Shown piece after piece: positions 29,801-50,535 of a stretch of 64,000 nt of DNA (positions are counted from its first letter, which is position 1; every line of letters starts with the position of its first letter). The stretch lies in assembly GCA_037176705.1 (NCBI GenBank), contig CM073891.1, positions 97,089,827-97,153,826 of the forward strand, given 5' to 3'. The notes under the pieces were generated by a model. The model saw only the letters and a list, made by a program, of their open reading frames with translations, did no database searches and was not told the origin of the DNA. This stretch comes from Molossus alvarezi (Eukaryota > Chordata > Mammalia > Chiroptera > Molossidae). Position numbers and translations under genes: made by a program.

Positions 29801-32760
29801 TTGGTTTTGTCTGTTATATCCCAGTGTCTAAAACAGTGCATAGGGCACAGCAGATATGTAATAAATATTTGCTGAATGACTGAATGAAAACTATTCCTAA
29901 ATGCTTACTATGTATCTAGGGCTATTCTCAATGCTTTATTTTTATTACCTCATTTAATCACTACAACTTTAAAAAACAGATATTATCACAATCCCCATTT
30001 ATAGAAAAGGACATTAAGGAATAAAATGATTAGCCCAGAATCACATTGTTGTTATGGTGGAGTAGGGATAATAAATATAAAATCTGAATAATAAAAGCAA
30101 AGCTTTAAAACATAACTATATACCCACCCACTCCCTGAAAAGGGTAACATATCTATTTACAATATGCCTAAGGTTCTGCACTATATTTTTAGAGGAACAT
30201 AAAGACCTCTGAACAATTCTAAACAACATGTTTTAACATTAACTAATACTTGTTAAATTCAAATCAATGTTGAGAATCTACAGTGTGCTTAGCTGCTTTA
30301 GTACCTCATGCATAAAAGAAGTATAGGTCCCAGTCTTTGTCTTCAAGACGTTTTACATATTATTATGTTAATCAAACACTGCGGGTTTTTTAATAAGTGA
30401 ATTTTAAAAAATTATACTTTCCAGAAAGTATTTTACTACATATTATGGAGTTCCATTCCAGGACATGAATCTGAAGGAAATTAAAATAATTTACCTGGTT
30501 CAGTAAGTACAGAATCTTTGTAAGAATATGCAAACATCTTCTTGGATTGATGGGTGTTTCATTGAACAGACGAGCCTGGAAATAAAAACCACTGTTAATA
30601 TATAGTACATTTTCTACCTCGGATTATAGAAAATCAACCATAATAAAATAAATATGATTATGTATTTTAATTACGATATCCAAATAATGTTAACTAGCTA
30701 TAGTTTTTAATTTATAATGGTATATGATAAATTATTAGATGTGGCCTTGATTTTCCATTTTAATATTTTTTTTTATTAATTTGTTTAGAGAGAAAGGAAG
30801 GGAGAGGAAAATGGAAACATCGATGAGAGAGAGGAACATCCATCGGCGGCTGCCTCCTGCATGACCCCCACTGGAGATCAAACCTACAACCCAGGAATGT
30901 GCTTTGACTGGAAATGGAACCGGGACTTCTCAGTCCACGGGTCAATGCTCAATCCACTGAGCCGCACTGGCCGGGTTGATTTTGCATTTTCCACTCTCTC
31001 TCCCATAGGTCTACTGCTTCAACTTTGTAGGCTCTATCTGTTAAGTTAAGAATCAAAATATTTATCTATATCACTTGAATACAATGAGTTTAATATCTAT
31101 AACTTCCTTCAATAACCTTGCACTAAACATCTCTTCTGGCATTTTATTTAAAATTCTTAACATGTGGCCCTGGCCGGGTGGGTTGGTTGGAATGTCATCC
31201 CGTACACCAAGAGGTCAGGGCACAAACTTAGTTTGGAGGTTTGACCCCCAGTAGGAGCACATACAGGAGGCAACCAATCTGTTTCTCTCTCATCTCTCTC
31301 TCTCTAAAAATCAACATATCCTTGGGTGAGGATTAAACAAATACAGAATTAAGTAAACAAAAAATTCTCAACATGTAGTCTACATGTTTTTGCATTTCTC
31401 CTCTTGCAAGCAACCCCTCTTCCTTTTCCCTCAAGTCTATATTCTCTGAACTCTTAATTCCTATTTTGCATCTCAGCATTCCAGGGGCTCTATGCCCACC
31501 ATTCCAAAATGGAATGGAAAAGAAGAAACACAATATACTTCCAAGCCATACCTCCTGTAAGACAGCACTCTTCTCCAGATGCCGAAAAGGATTGGACCCA
31601 CTACCTATGGTATAAAACAAAACATATCTTTAATAGCTGTCCTACACAAATTTATTTTCTATAGGACACTGAATGCTTGGATATCTCACCCAAGCAAAGT
31701 GACCACTTAGATATCACAGTGATAATCGTTACTAACATGCATATGAACTAATCATTTTGATTCTGAAACTATTTGTCATTGCTTTCCTATAAGATCTTGT
31801 ACTTCTGCGGGAACCTTGCCCAAAAGGAGGGTCTTTTTCCCCTGGCTCTTTTTATATGAATGTTACAAATATCTGTAATGTCCACACAACCAAGATTAAT
31901 GAGATCATGGTATAGGGCCCTTTGGAGTTGCCTAAAGGCCAGCACGATTGTGTGTGTTTCTAACATTTACTGTGAGGCAGAAGAGTTTAGCAGATTACCA
32001 TAAACTTAAAGATGAAAGGGGCCACTGAGGTTTTACTAACCCAACCACTCTTTATGAGAGCAGCCATAAAACACTGAGTTTTGTTTTGTTTGTAAGGTGG
32101 CTTGGTATCTTTCCCACTTGCTCTGGACCAAAGTATCACGGCCAACTCACTTTGGGACGCATTCAATGATCTATGTACCTTCTGGGAAGCAGTGTAAAGG
32201 TCCCCAGGAAGATTGTAAGGTACATGGCACCTCAAAGTTCATTTACACACACACTGTCCGATGGATCTGAGACCCACTCTGGGCCTCACACTATCAGCAC
32301 CCCTGGCCTCTTAAGCGCGCACACAGTCCCTCCGCCACCTGCCAAGCGCCCGCCGCCTCTGCGAGCAGCCCACCCTCGGCGAGCCGGGCGGAGACGGCTA
32401 GGAGGAGCTGCGCCCAGAGAAGGGGAGGGGGAGAAGGCGGGGGAAGCGGAGGGTGGGGAGGGGGACCGGGGAGGGGAGGGGAGGGGGAGGAGGCGGGGCC
32501 GCCGAGCAGGCTGCTGCGGCGCAGGGGCGCCTGGGCTGGAGCGCGACCCTGGGGGAGGCTCCGGCGCCGGGGGAGGGGCTAGGGGCAGGCCCCCGGCAGG
32601 AACCGGCCCCCTGGCACACCGGCGCCCACGCCCCCCGGTCCGCAGTCCCCGAGAGCAGGTGGCGGCGGGCGGGGGAAGGGACCCCCCGCCGCGGGGGGTG
32701 GGCGTCAGAAGCCCAGCGCGTACCAGACTCCTCGTCCTTCTTGTCGAATTTTTTAATCAT
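9542..32760 (-). CDS. COPG2: COPG2, coatomer subunit gamma-2, 5' part (coding exons 1-5)
   Basis: Gamma-COP is a large subunit of the COPI coat, which buds vesicles from Golgi membranes for retrograde transport to the ER. Five minus-strand coding exons are visible: 32724-32760, 31552-31604, 30495-30575, 27962-28033 and 9542-9621. They join in frame with GT-AG junctions and encode residues 1 to about 107, the start of the adaptin-like alpha-helical trunk. The N-terminus [13 protein letters not shown] identifies COPG2 rather than COPG1, which as I recall it begins [13 protein letters not shown]. Later motifs [14 protein letters not shown] and [12 protein letters not shown] agree with the family. 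The start ATG has A at -3. The last exon ends in phase 2 and its partner lies left of position 1. I found no further COPG2 exon in 1-9541. Identification rests on remembered family sequence. Confidence 0.96.
9881..10133 (-). repeat. Ves SINE, long type
   Basis: Reverse-strand copy, close to consensus, with perfect 15-bp target duplication TATACAGGCTTTTAT at 9866-9880 and 10134-10148. Confidence 0.95.
10212..10472 (-). repeat. Ves SINE, older long type
   Basis: Diverged reverse-strand copy. The stem-loop is kept in altered form (AATCCTCACCCAAGGAT), with a TTG-repeat tail at left. Confidence 0.9.
10478..10703 (-). repeat. Ves-related SINE, short type
   Basis: Reverse-strand short form with TTTATTGATTTTAGA near the left end. 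It lies only a few bases from the older long-type copy to its left. Confidence 0.9.
10704..10972 (-). repeat. L1 3' UTR, left part (split by MRPS24 retrocopy)
   Basis: Pyrimidine-rich L1 3' UTR sequence aligning by eye with 62340-62600. It contains a perfect 15-bp tandem repeat TCCATGGGCTATACA at 10813-10842. Confidence 0.8.
10985..11775 (-). pseudogene. MRPS24P: MRPS24 processed pseudogene (mitochondrial ribosomal protein S24)
   Basis: Read on the minus strand, an intronless copy of MRPS24 is recognisable: [13 protein letters not shown], then [43 protein letters not shown] and [11 protein letters not shown] at 11589-11591 replaces the Trp of the family motif HRKGWLSL, and the normal stop is lost. 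An AATAAA lies at 11014-11019 and T-rich sequence marks the former poly(A) end. Near-identical flanks (TATTTTGTTCTTTAT near 10957, TATTTTGTTCTCTAT near 11776) look like a target-site duplication, and the surrounding sequence is L1. It is L1-mobilised retrocopy debris and not functional as MRPS24. Confidence 0.9.
11776..11840 (-). repeat. L1 3' UTR, right part
   Basis: Resumes L1 after the retrocopy: GAGATCATGTGATATCTGTC matches GAGATCATGTGGTACTTGTC near 62612. Confidence 0.75.
12116..12574. mobile_element. hAT-like MITE, interrupted by a Ves SINE
   Basis: Ends carry inverted repeats: CAGGAGTGGGGA at 12116 and TCCCCACGCCTG ending at 12560. An 8-bp match TCCTCTAC occurs at 12108-12115 and 12575-12582, the length expected of hAT duplications. 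About 14 bases between the right inverted repeat and that match are unexplained, so the right boundary is uncertain. The interior GGGCCATACAAAACAATC is a motif I associate with such elements. Confidence 0.6.
12197..12448 (+). repeat. Ves SINE, long type
   Basis: Near-consensus copy inside the hAT-like MITE with an 18-bp target duplication AAAAATTAGCCTGCTATA on both sides and a full stem-loop TATCCTCGGGTGAGGATA. Confidence 0.96.
12896..13150 (+). repeat. Ves SINE, long type
   Basis: Near-consensus copy with target duplication AAAAACTTAAAACC and a full stem-loop. Confidence 0.96.
14045..14070 (+). repeat. (AC)n microsatellite
   Basis: Short AC run with one interruption, within L1. Confidence 0.9.
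14162..14417 (+). repeat. Ves SINE, long type (first of a serial pair)
   Basis: Flanked by GAAGATATACAG at 14150-14161 and 14418-14429; the second copy is also the left flank of the next SINE. Confidence 0.95.
14430..14700 (+). repeat. Ves SINE, long type (second of a serial pair)
   Basis: Flanked by GAAGATATACAG at 14418-14429 and 14701-14712. It differs from its neighbour at several positions, so it is a separate insertion and not a local duplication. Confidence 0.95.
15161..15414 (+). repeat. Ves SINE, long type, diverged
   Basis: Head with GTTCAATTTCCCG-type B box, tail stem-loop ATCCTCAGGTGAGGAT followed by AAC repeats. Target duplication AAATAAATGAG. Confidence 0.93.
15541..16159. other. 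No gene recognised in this stretch of COPG2 intron 4
   Basis: AT-rich sequence between two L1 segments, with no coding signal; possibly decayed L1. Confidence 0.35.
16484..16731 (-). repeat. Ves SINE, older long type
   Basis: Reverse-strand diverged copy with a degenerate stem-loop (CTCACCAAGGAT) and a G-rich interior. Flanks TCTATTACTTTT / TCTATTTCTTTT are the target duplication. Confidence 0.9.
17589..17780 (+). repeat. Ves-related SINE, short type
   Basis: Head GACCCATGTGGCTCAGTGGA and CT-rich body. Its tail has become the (GATA)n tract that follows. Confidence 0.9.
17781..17826 (+). repeat. (GATA)n microsatellite
   Basis: Eleven to twelve perfect GATA units directly after the SINE tail; likely polymorphic. 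Confidence 0.97.
17838..18078 (+). repeat. Ves SINE, long type, diverged
   Basis: Head GCCCTGGCCAATGTGCCTCA, tail CTTCATGTGAGGATTA. Imperfect target duplication AAGACCAGAATA / AAGACCCAAATA. Confidence 0.9.
18621..18660 (+). repeat. Imperfect (TAGA)n tract in L1
   Basis: TAGA/TTAGA units replace the usual L1 sequence at this point of the 3' UTR. Confidence 0.85.
19056..19366 (-). repeat. Ves SINE, long type, with expanded (GA)n
   Basis: Reverse-strand copy. Its CT-rich part has grown to a GA tract at 19145-19181, followed by GCGCGAGCGC. Target duplication CTGCCCATTTTTTA / CTGACCATTTTTTA lies within L1. Confidence 0.93.
21551..21784 (+). repeat. Ves SINE, long type, without stem-loop tail
   Basis: Head GCCCTGGCCGGTTTTGCTCA. 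The tail runs into A-rich sequence after CTCTATATGATTT without a hairpin. Target duplication AATAGGCAAAAAA / AATAAGCAAAAAA. Confidence 0.92.
21908..22108 (+). repeat. Ves SINE, long type, shortened centre
   Basis: The head and the tail stem-loop ATCCTTGGGTGAGGAT are present but the central part is shorter. Target duplication AAAACTACAACAAG / AAAACTACAGCAAG. Confidence 0.92.
23806..24306. mobile_element. hAT-like MITE, interrupted by a Ves SINE
   Basis: Inverted ends: CTGTGATTTTCAACC at 23806 and GGTTGAAAATTGCTG ending at 24306. Internal GGTGTGCCACAAAATTTTAG is typical of an element I recognise from bats. No clean 8-bp duplication remains. Confidence 0.65.
23850..24076 (+). repeat. Ves SINE, long type, diverged
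   Basis: Head CCTTGGCCAGGAGGCTCAGC, CCTT repeats in the body, tail ATCCTCAGGTGAGGAT. The target-duplication core AAAACATGC lies on both sides. Confidence 0.92.
24712..24923 (-). repeat. Ves-related SINE, short type
   Basis: Reverse-strand short form with T17 tract at left. Target duplication TTTATATTTT both sides. Confidence 0.92.
24924..25340. other. No gene recognised
   Basis: Intronic sequence between a SINE and the L2 fossil. No clear repeat signature or exon. Confidence 0.35.
25345..26060 (+). repeat. Fossil L2 LINE ORF2, endonuclease-domain region
   Basis: The plus-strand translation from 25352 contains [12 protein letters not shown], resembling a conserved N-terminal segment of the L2 endonuclease. 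A frame near 25690 contains [11 protein letters not shown], the counterpart of the GDFN catalytic-loop motif with Asp changed to Glu. The reading frame is broken. Assignment is by motif resemblance only; the right part (25745-26060) is included by continuity. Confidence 0.5.
26061..27961. other. Unassigned intronic sequence; A28 run at 26790-26817
   Basis: No exon with valid splice context was found. The 28-A homopolymer may be the tail of an old retroelement, but no body was recognised next to it. A short CA tract lies at 27557-27570. Confidence 0.35.
27962..28033 (-). CDS. COPG2: COPG2 coding exon 4
   Basis: Seventy-two bases (24 codons, phase 0) between acceptor ACTTAG and donor GTAAGTC. 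It encodes [18 protein letters not shown] followed by LFQSND. Confidence 0.95.
28320..28440 (+). repeat. L2 3'-end fragment
   Basis: CCCAGCACAAAGCCTGGCAT followed by AATAAATATT is the usual L2 3' end pattern. Confidence 0.55.
28441..29780. other. No gene recognised in COPG2 intron 3
   Basis: AT-rich unique-looking sequence between exons 4 and 3. GT-rich patch at 29630-29652 and (AAAT)n at 29713-29732. Confidence 0.4.
29785..30060 (+). repeat. L2 3' end followed by MIR
   Basis: AATAAATATTTGCTGAATGA near 29861 fits an L2 3' end. TGCTTACTATGTATCTAGGG through CCCCATTTATAGAAAAGGAC and the following bases fit MIR, including its conserved core. Confidence 0.65.
30495..30575 (-). CDS. COPG2: COPG2 coding exon 3
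   Basis: Eighty-one bases (27 codons, phase 0 at both ends) between acceptor TTTCCAG and donor GTAAAT. It encodes [19 protein letters not shown] and the following YLLNQ, part of the first helical repeats of the gamma-COP trunk. Confidence 0.95.
30766..30976 (-). repeat. Ves-related SINE, short type
   Basis: Reverse-strand short form in COPG2 intron 2. Target duplication TTGATTTTCCATTTT / TTGATTTTGCATTTT. Confidence 0.93.
31167..31359 (+). repeat. Ves SINE with internal deletion
   Basis: Head GGCCCTGGCCGGGTGGGTTG, shortened body, stem-loop ATCCTTGGGTGAGGAT. Target duplication AAAATTCTTAACATGT / AAAATTCTCAACATGT. Confidence 0.92.
31552..31604 (-). CDS. COPG2: COPG2 coding exon 2
   Basis: Fifty-three bases between acceptor CCATAG and donor GTATGG. 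Joined to exon 1 it completes a Gly codon and reads [18 protein letters not shown] in frame. Confidence 0.95.
32420..32500 (+). promoter_or_regulatory. G-run cluster with quadruplex potential in the CpG island
   Basis: The plus strand carries many closely spaced runs of three to five G separated by one to three bases, fitting the G3+N1-7 quadruplex pattern. It lies in COPG2 intron 1, on the strand that templates COPG2 transcription. Folding is inferred from sequence only. Confidence 0.55.
32724..32760 (-). CDS. COPG2: COPG2 coding exon 1 (start codon)
   Basis: Thirty-seven coding bases, reading [12 protein letters not shown] plus the first base of a Gly codon, followed by donor GTACGC. The ATG occupies 32758-32760 in AAGATGA context. 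The exon lies inside the CpG island. Confidence 0.95.
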
Positions 32761-33105
32761 CTTGGACGACTTCCCAGCGCCCAGACCCACCGCAACCTTC
32801 CTAGGCGCCGCAGCCGGCAAGCGGAAGAGGCTGCAGGAAGGCCGGCCCCGTGCTCTGGCGCGGGTTGGGCCGCCGTCGTGTCACTCTGGGAGAAGGCCCG
32901 CCCTCCCCGGCTGTCACGGCCATTCTGGTCCCTTGGGGGCGCGGCCACGCCCTCTCGTCTTCCCGAGTCGGCGGAGGCGGGGCCAGGCTCTCGGTCCGGG
33001 GGCCCGCGTGGTGGCCGCTGTTGAAAGTGGTCTGTACCAGGTGCTCGCCCCTGCCCACCCTGCCAGCGACCGAGCAGCCCATGTCCGGAGCGGACAGTTT
33101 GTGAT

Positions 33106-33111
33106 TTTATT
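33106..33111 (-). terminator. TSGA13: Candidate TSGA13 polyadenylation signal (AATAAA)
   Basis: A minus-strand AATAAA lies 82 bases downstream of the TSGA13 stop codon. It is the first canonical signal after the stop. Cleavage 10-30 bases further on would fall inside the COPG2 CpG island. Confidence 0.7.
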
Positions 33112-33192
33112 TGGTTGACACGCCCTGGATAGCGACTCGTGTCGGCTTCTCAGTCTCTGGAGAGCGAGGCGAGAGGACAGAGGGGTCTGTTT

Positions 33193-45796
<12,604 letters not shown>

Positions 45797-46727
45797 TGCT
45801 GCTCACTGCTAAGTGGGCCAAGTTGAAGCAATTATTCACTCAGAGACCAAACTCAGTGCCCCTAAATGGTCCACATTCTGTAGGGGTTCAATTCAATCCA
45901 AACATTGTTTCCTTAGCATATGCTGTGTGCCCAGTCCCGTTCTTGATCCTGTATGGGAAACAAGAGAAGACCAATAGGAGCTGTTGTGAATGCAGAAAAC
46001 ACACAGGATGATCCTAGCCCTCAAGAACTTAAGTTTAGTTGATAAATAAGGGCAGGGAGGAGAAAGTAATTGTTAAATCTGAAACAACAATGACAAATCT
46101 CTTGGGGCCTCAACTTCCTCATCTGTAAAAATGGAGAGAGTTAACTAAATGATTTGAAGGGAACATTCTAATTCCACGATGTTGGTGAGATTTACCTACA
46201 CAAAGACCTAAAATAAAATTAAATTTATGTGTCAGTAATGGGAAGAGAGTTGGAAGAGCAGACTTGTTTGTCCAGGGAGTTGCTACATTTTGATAATTAG
46301 AAATGGAAGAAAAGAATTGAGGATTTAGAACCTACCTTTAGAGAAAAGAGAGGTTAGTGATGCTGGGGGGAGATGTTTCCCAAAGGGTGTGGAAATCGAG
46401 CTGGGCCTTGTAGGATGGTTTGTGAAGTAGCCTAACCGGAAGATTATTTGTTTTTGTCGTCGTTTTAAGTAGCTACTATAAAGACTTAATAGTAGATGGG
46501 TAGGATGGAATCAAATGTAGGGGGCCTTGACAATTAAGGAGAACTTTCCTAAGGCTTATCAGCTCAAGTTCCTATAAAGTCCATGGGTTTGGAGGAAAGA
46601 TTTATGTTAGTGTCAATAGGTGATTGTTTAGGATCATATCTAGTTTGATTGTCCTGACAGAAACCCTGAAGATGATTGTCTAAAGTTTATGACTAGCCTG
46701 AACTAAACTCTGAAAGTTCCCTTAGAG
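45797..46727. other. TSGA13 upstream region with old repeat fragments
   Basis: No CpG island and no TATA box obvious near the TSGA13 start. CTTCCTCATCTGTAAAAATG near 46114 is the reverse MIR signature (about 46085-46180). Confidence 0.45.
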
Positions 46728-46902
46728 CACTGGTTCTCAACTTTCCTGATGCCGTGACCCTTTAATACAGTCCCTCATGTTGTGGTGACCCCCAACCATA
46801 AAATTATTTTCGTTGCTACTTCATAACTGTAATTTTGCTACTGTTATGTCTTAGGTCGTTCGACCCCCAAGGGGTTCGTGACCCACAGGTTGAGAGCCTC
46901 TG
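46728..46902. mobile_element. hAT-type MITE (175 bp) with perfect 8-bp target duplication
   Basis: Inverted ends CACTGGTTCTCAACTTT and AGGTTGAGAGCCTCTG, and internal GACCCCCAAGGGGTTCGTGA, as in Charlie/URR1-like non-autonomous hAT elements. CCTTAGAG at 46720-46727 is repeated exactly at 46903-46910. Confidence 0.9.
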
Positions 46903-47355
46903 CCTTAGAGGGAAATAGACTAATGAGCTTTTCCCTTTTCTCACGTTTAGTTTTTCCAGTTCATGTATATAGCAAAACGAAAATAAATAGAAACCATCCC
47001 ATTGAAAGACACATGTCTTGTTCTGCTTGTCTGGAACCCATGATAGGAAAAAAAAAAAAATCACATAAACACAAAAACTATATAAAAAATAAGAAAGGAA
47101 AGATCTAGTGTATAATACCTTAAATGATATCAGGACATCTTACTTTAGAGAGGAAGAGAAAATTCCTTGATGTGGAGATTTTCCATTCTGAAAATATTTA
47201 AATTATTCTTTTCTTGATTCCAGGAACCATTGGGAGTTTGTGATGAACAGGCACTCTAGAATGCAGAAGTGTTCTATGTTGGAATCAGAGAATGAAGAGC
47301 ACAAAGAAAACCAAATCTGCTCCATTTTTTTCCCCCTAAACTATGACTTTCCTGT

Positions 47356-47357
<2 letters not shown>

Positions 47358-47401
<44 letters not shown>
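47358..47401 (+). repeat. (AC)n microsatellite
   Basis: Twenty-two uninterrupted AC units; likely polymorphic. Confidence 0.98.
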
Positions 47402-47403
<2 letters not shown>

Positions 47404-47659
47404 ACCTTTTCACCATATCTTAATCAACCTCTACCTTGGCCAGTGTTTTCACCCTGTTCCTCAAACATAGTGAGCGTTTTCTACACCCCCCCCCCCAACT
47501 TAAAACACTCTCCTACCCTCTTGAAACTATTTGAATCATCTTTATGTTACTACTTCAGAGAAGACTTTCCAGATTAATTTAATCCCAAATTCTAACCTAG
47601 GGTCACTGTTTTTTGTGCATGACATTATTTAGTAACTTGTAGTTCTAACTATACTTTTC

Positions 47660-47935
47660 TATATATAAATTGAATTTTTTTTGAGAGAGAGAGAGAGAAA
47701 CATCACTGTGTTGTGCCATTTTTTTTTTGTACGTGCCCCTAGCGGGAAGCGAACCTGGTCCGCAGGCTGACACTCCACCCGCTGAGCCAAACTGGCCAGG
47801 GCTGTGTTGTGCTATTTACTTATGCATTCATTGCTTGCTTCTTATATGTTCCCTGCCTGGAGACTGAACCCACCACCCTCAATGAATGAACATATTGGGA
47901 CAACACTCTAACCAACTGAGCTACTCAGCCAGGGC
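47660..47935 (-). repeat. Old Ves-related SINE, split by a head-only element
   Basis: GAGAGAGAAACATCACTGTG on the left and CCAACTGAGCTACTCAGCCA on the right are the two parts of one reverse-strand SINE. The insert at 47721-47801 separates them. Confidence 0.85.
47721..47801 (-). repeat. Head-only Ves element (tRNA-like part plus A tail)
   Basis: Only the tRNA-like head is present. In its own orientation it ends at GGGGCACGTAC and goes straight into A8. The target duplication is 15 bp with one mismatch (CTGTGTTGTGCCATT / CTGTGTTGTGCTATT). The head also carries a small internal deletion. Confidence 0.88.
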
Positions 47936-48003
47936 CAACCTACATTTATATATAGCTATTGTTTGCCTCCTGGGCAGTAAGCTCCTTAAAAGGAGAAATG
48001 TGG

Positions 48004-48205
48004 TGTGGCCGGTATGGCTCAGTGATTGAGCATCGACCCATGCACCAAGAGGTCACTGGTTTGATTCCTGGTCAGGGCACATGCCCAGATTATGAGCCAA
48101 ATCCCCAGAGGGGAGCATGCAGAAGGCGGCCATTCGATATTTCTCTCTCTCCCTCTCCCTCCATCTCTCTCTCTCTAATATCAATAAAGAAATTTTTTTT
48201 TAGGT
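48004..48205 (+). repeat. Ves-related SINE, short type
   Basis: Head GGCCGGTATGGCTCAGTGAT, tail AATATCAATAAAGAAA. The target-duplication core is GAAATGTG. Confidence 0.93.
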
Positions 48206-48229
48206 AGAAATGTGAATTTTATAATATTT

Positions 48230-48460
48230 CTCCCCCCACAGTGCTTTGTATATTAGGCACTGAAAATCAATATTTGTTTATTTTAATATATTTACTGAAA
48301 ATTTATGACATGTTAAGCCCCATCCTGGCTAATGGGAACCAAACATAAATTGATATAGTTACTGACCTCCAGGAGCTCACAGTTTAGCCAGGAAGAGGGA
48401 CAGGGAAAGAGTTGAATGCAATGTATTGCGATGCTTATACTAGAGATAAGTTTAGGATGG
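48230..48460 (-). repeat. L2-like fragment, reverse orientation
   Basis: Diverged segment with GACCTCCAGGAGCTCACAGT, typical of antisense L2 3' sequence. Confidence 0.45.
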
Positions 48461-48683
48461 CATCAGAGCACGGAGGTAGAGCACTTGGCCCAGATAAGAA
48501 GAGACTAGAAGAGATTTGGAACTAATACCTAAACTGAGCCTGGAAAGATGACTTAACTAGGTGAAGAGAAGAGAAAGTGGGTGTTTGAGAAAGAGGGAGC
48601 AAAAACATGAGACTAGAACAAAGCATGGCTTGTTTACAGTAATTACAAATAATTGCAGATACTTCGAACATAAGATTTAACAG

Positions 48684-48913
48684 AGCCTGGCCGGTGTGGC
48701 TCAGTGGTTGAGCATCGACCCCTGCACCAAGAGGTCGCCAGTTCGATTCCTGGTCAGGGCACATGCCCAGGTTGTGGGCCTGATCCCCAGAGGGGGGCAT
48801 GTAGGAGGCGGCCAATCGAGGTTCTCTCTCATCGATGTTTCTATCTCTCTCTTCCTCTCCCTTCCTCTCTCTCTCTCTCTCTCTAATATCAATAAAGAAA
48901 AAAAAAAGAGAGA
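48684..48913 (+). repeat. Ves-related SINE, short type
   Basis: Head GCCTGGCCGGTGTGGCTCAG, close to type. Target duplication AGATTTAACAG / AGATCTAACAG. Confidence 0.95.
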
Positions 48914-50090
48914 GATCTAACAGAAAGGTACAAAAGCTGAGACTGGAGAGGTAGCTAGGGTCCAAATCCTAGAGTGAAGTCCCTGATTGAAGATTGTAAG
49001 TTATTCTACGCGTAATGAAGAGCTATCAAGGAATTTTAACTAAGGAGATACATCGAACAATATATATTTTAGACATATGAAAATGGTGGCAGTGTAAACT
49101 ATAGATTGAAGAGATGCAGGAAGTATAGATTGGAAAGGTGCAGAGGCCTTTGAGAAGGCTATGGCAGTACTGAGAAAGGGTTGAGAAATTATAAGGATCT
49201 GTAGTGCTCACAGATTTGTGCTACTCATCCCTGTTGTCTAACTCTGGATGGTCAACCCTCTTCTCTCTACCAGGAATCTGAAAGTTTGGATAAAGACACA
49301 CAGAGATGGAAGCTGATTGTGGCGGAGTTACCATATGCAGTGTCCCAGACCAAAGACTGAGCTCCACCCACTGAGGTCCCCAGAGTTGCCCCAGTCCACC
49401 CTGAAGCATGGTTATTCAGTTTTCCCTTCAATACTGTGAGCTTTCCCAATATCCTTTCAAATAAATCCACTCCCTCTTTTTTTGTTATTTAAATTAGAGA
49501 GTTCTTTTCTGTTGTTTGCAACCAAAAAACTTAAACTGATATAGACTCCAAAGTAAGTTGCTGGCAATAGAGATAAAAAAGGAATATTTGAAAGATGTCA
49601 TAATTAAGAGGACTTGGTTATCAATTGAATCCATGGGCTGATGGATATACCACATTTTTAGCTTGGTTATCTGAGAGAATGGAAGTACAAGTTACCAAAT
49701 TAGAGAATAAGGGAGATGGACCAAGTTTGAAATGATGATTTCGATTTCGGTCAGTTGAGTGTACGGAGCAGATGGGGGTGACTGTCTAGTAAATGGTTTA
49801 AAATATGGGTTTGGAGTTCAAGAGAGAGAGGTTGGGGACAGCCTCAGGAATATGTGCTGGTTGAGGCCGTTGGAGTAGATGAGATCAAGCAGGAGAGGGT
49901 GGGCTGAGCAGAGGCCAAGGCATAGGACAGAGCCTCAGAGGCTGCAGACACCAAAGGAAGAGCATCATGGGTAGATGGCATATGAAGGGCACGGAGAAGG
50001 AGCAGCCACAGGATGGAGTGGAACCAGGAGAAAGCAGCCACAGAAATCACAGGAAGGTACAACATAATAAAAAAGGGAGAAGAGTGTCTA
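48914..50090. other. No gene recognised
   Basis: Sequence of moderate GC with an old-repeat feel, but no family assigned. Confidence 0.35.
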
Positions 50091-50094
50091 CCTC

Positions 50095-50535
50095 AAAGCA
50101 TCTATACTGCAACTTTTGAAAGTATAGAAAAAGATTTTTTTTTTAAACTCACATAAATTACCAAAGCTTAATAAACAATTCAGTGTGACCAGCTATAAAG
50201 TAAATACCTCTAGAATGAAGAAAACCTACTAGGCCTGAGTTCATGGCAGAGCTAAGATTTGCTTGAATAGAGACCATCTGATAAAAGATGAACAAAAAAT
50301 ACTGACGAAAAAAATAGATCCAGAGACATGGAAGTAGGGAACAGACTGATGAACCTCAGAGGGAAAGGGGGGCGGGTGCAGGAAGAGATAAACCAAAGAA
50401 CGTACTTGCGTTTATGCGTAACCAATGGACACAGACAATAGTGCAGTGAAGGCAGATGGGGAGGGGGTGGGAGCCAGGAGGAAGGAGTCAAAGTGGGTAA
50501 AAAAGGGAGGACATCTGTAATACTTTCAACAATAA
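50095..50535 (+). repeat. L1 3' UTR and 3' end
   Basis: Sense-orientation counterpart of the reverse L1 3' UTR near 62340-62450. It contains CCAATGGACACAGACAATAG, a G-rich stretch (50455-50480), and the terminus CTTTCAACAATAAAGATTTT. Confidence 0.8.

Larger units (their letters stand above)
32290..33130 (-). promoter_or_regulatory. COPG2: CpG island / COPG2 promoter
   Basis: A block of very GC-rich, CpG-dense sequence in an otherwise AT-rich window, spanning COPG2 coding exon 1, the start of intron 1 and the upstream flank. There is no obvious TATA box near the start codon, as expected for a housekeeping CpG promoter. The transcription start was not located; it should lie between 32760 and about 33050. 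The TSGA13 3' end falls in the same island. Confidence 0.85.

Noticed and set aside
32398..32820. N-terminal extension of COPG2 beyond MIKKFDKK
   Set aside because: The upstream frame is open, but it would start at TTG at 32820, not ATG. The ATG at 32760 matches the family N-terminus.
32173..33118. Long plus-strand open frames of 283 and 221 codons across the CpG island
   Set aside because: Low stop-codon frequency in GC-rich DNA explains them. Composition is Pro/Arg/Gly-rich without any domain, and the real coding exon (COPG2 exon 1) is on the other strand.
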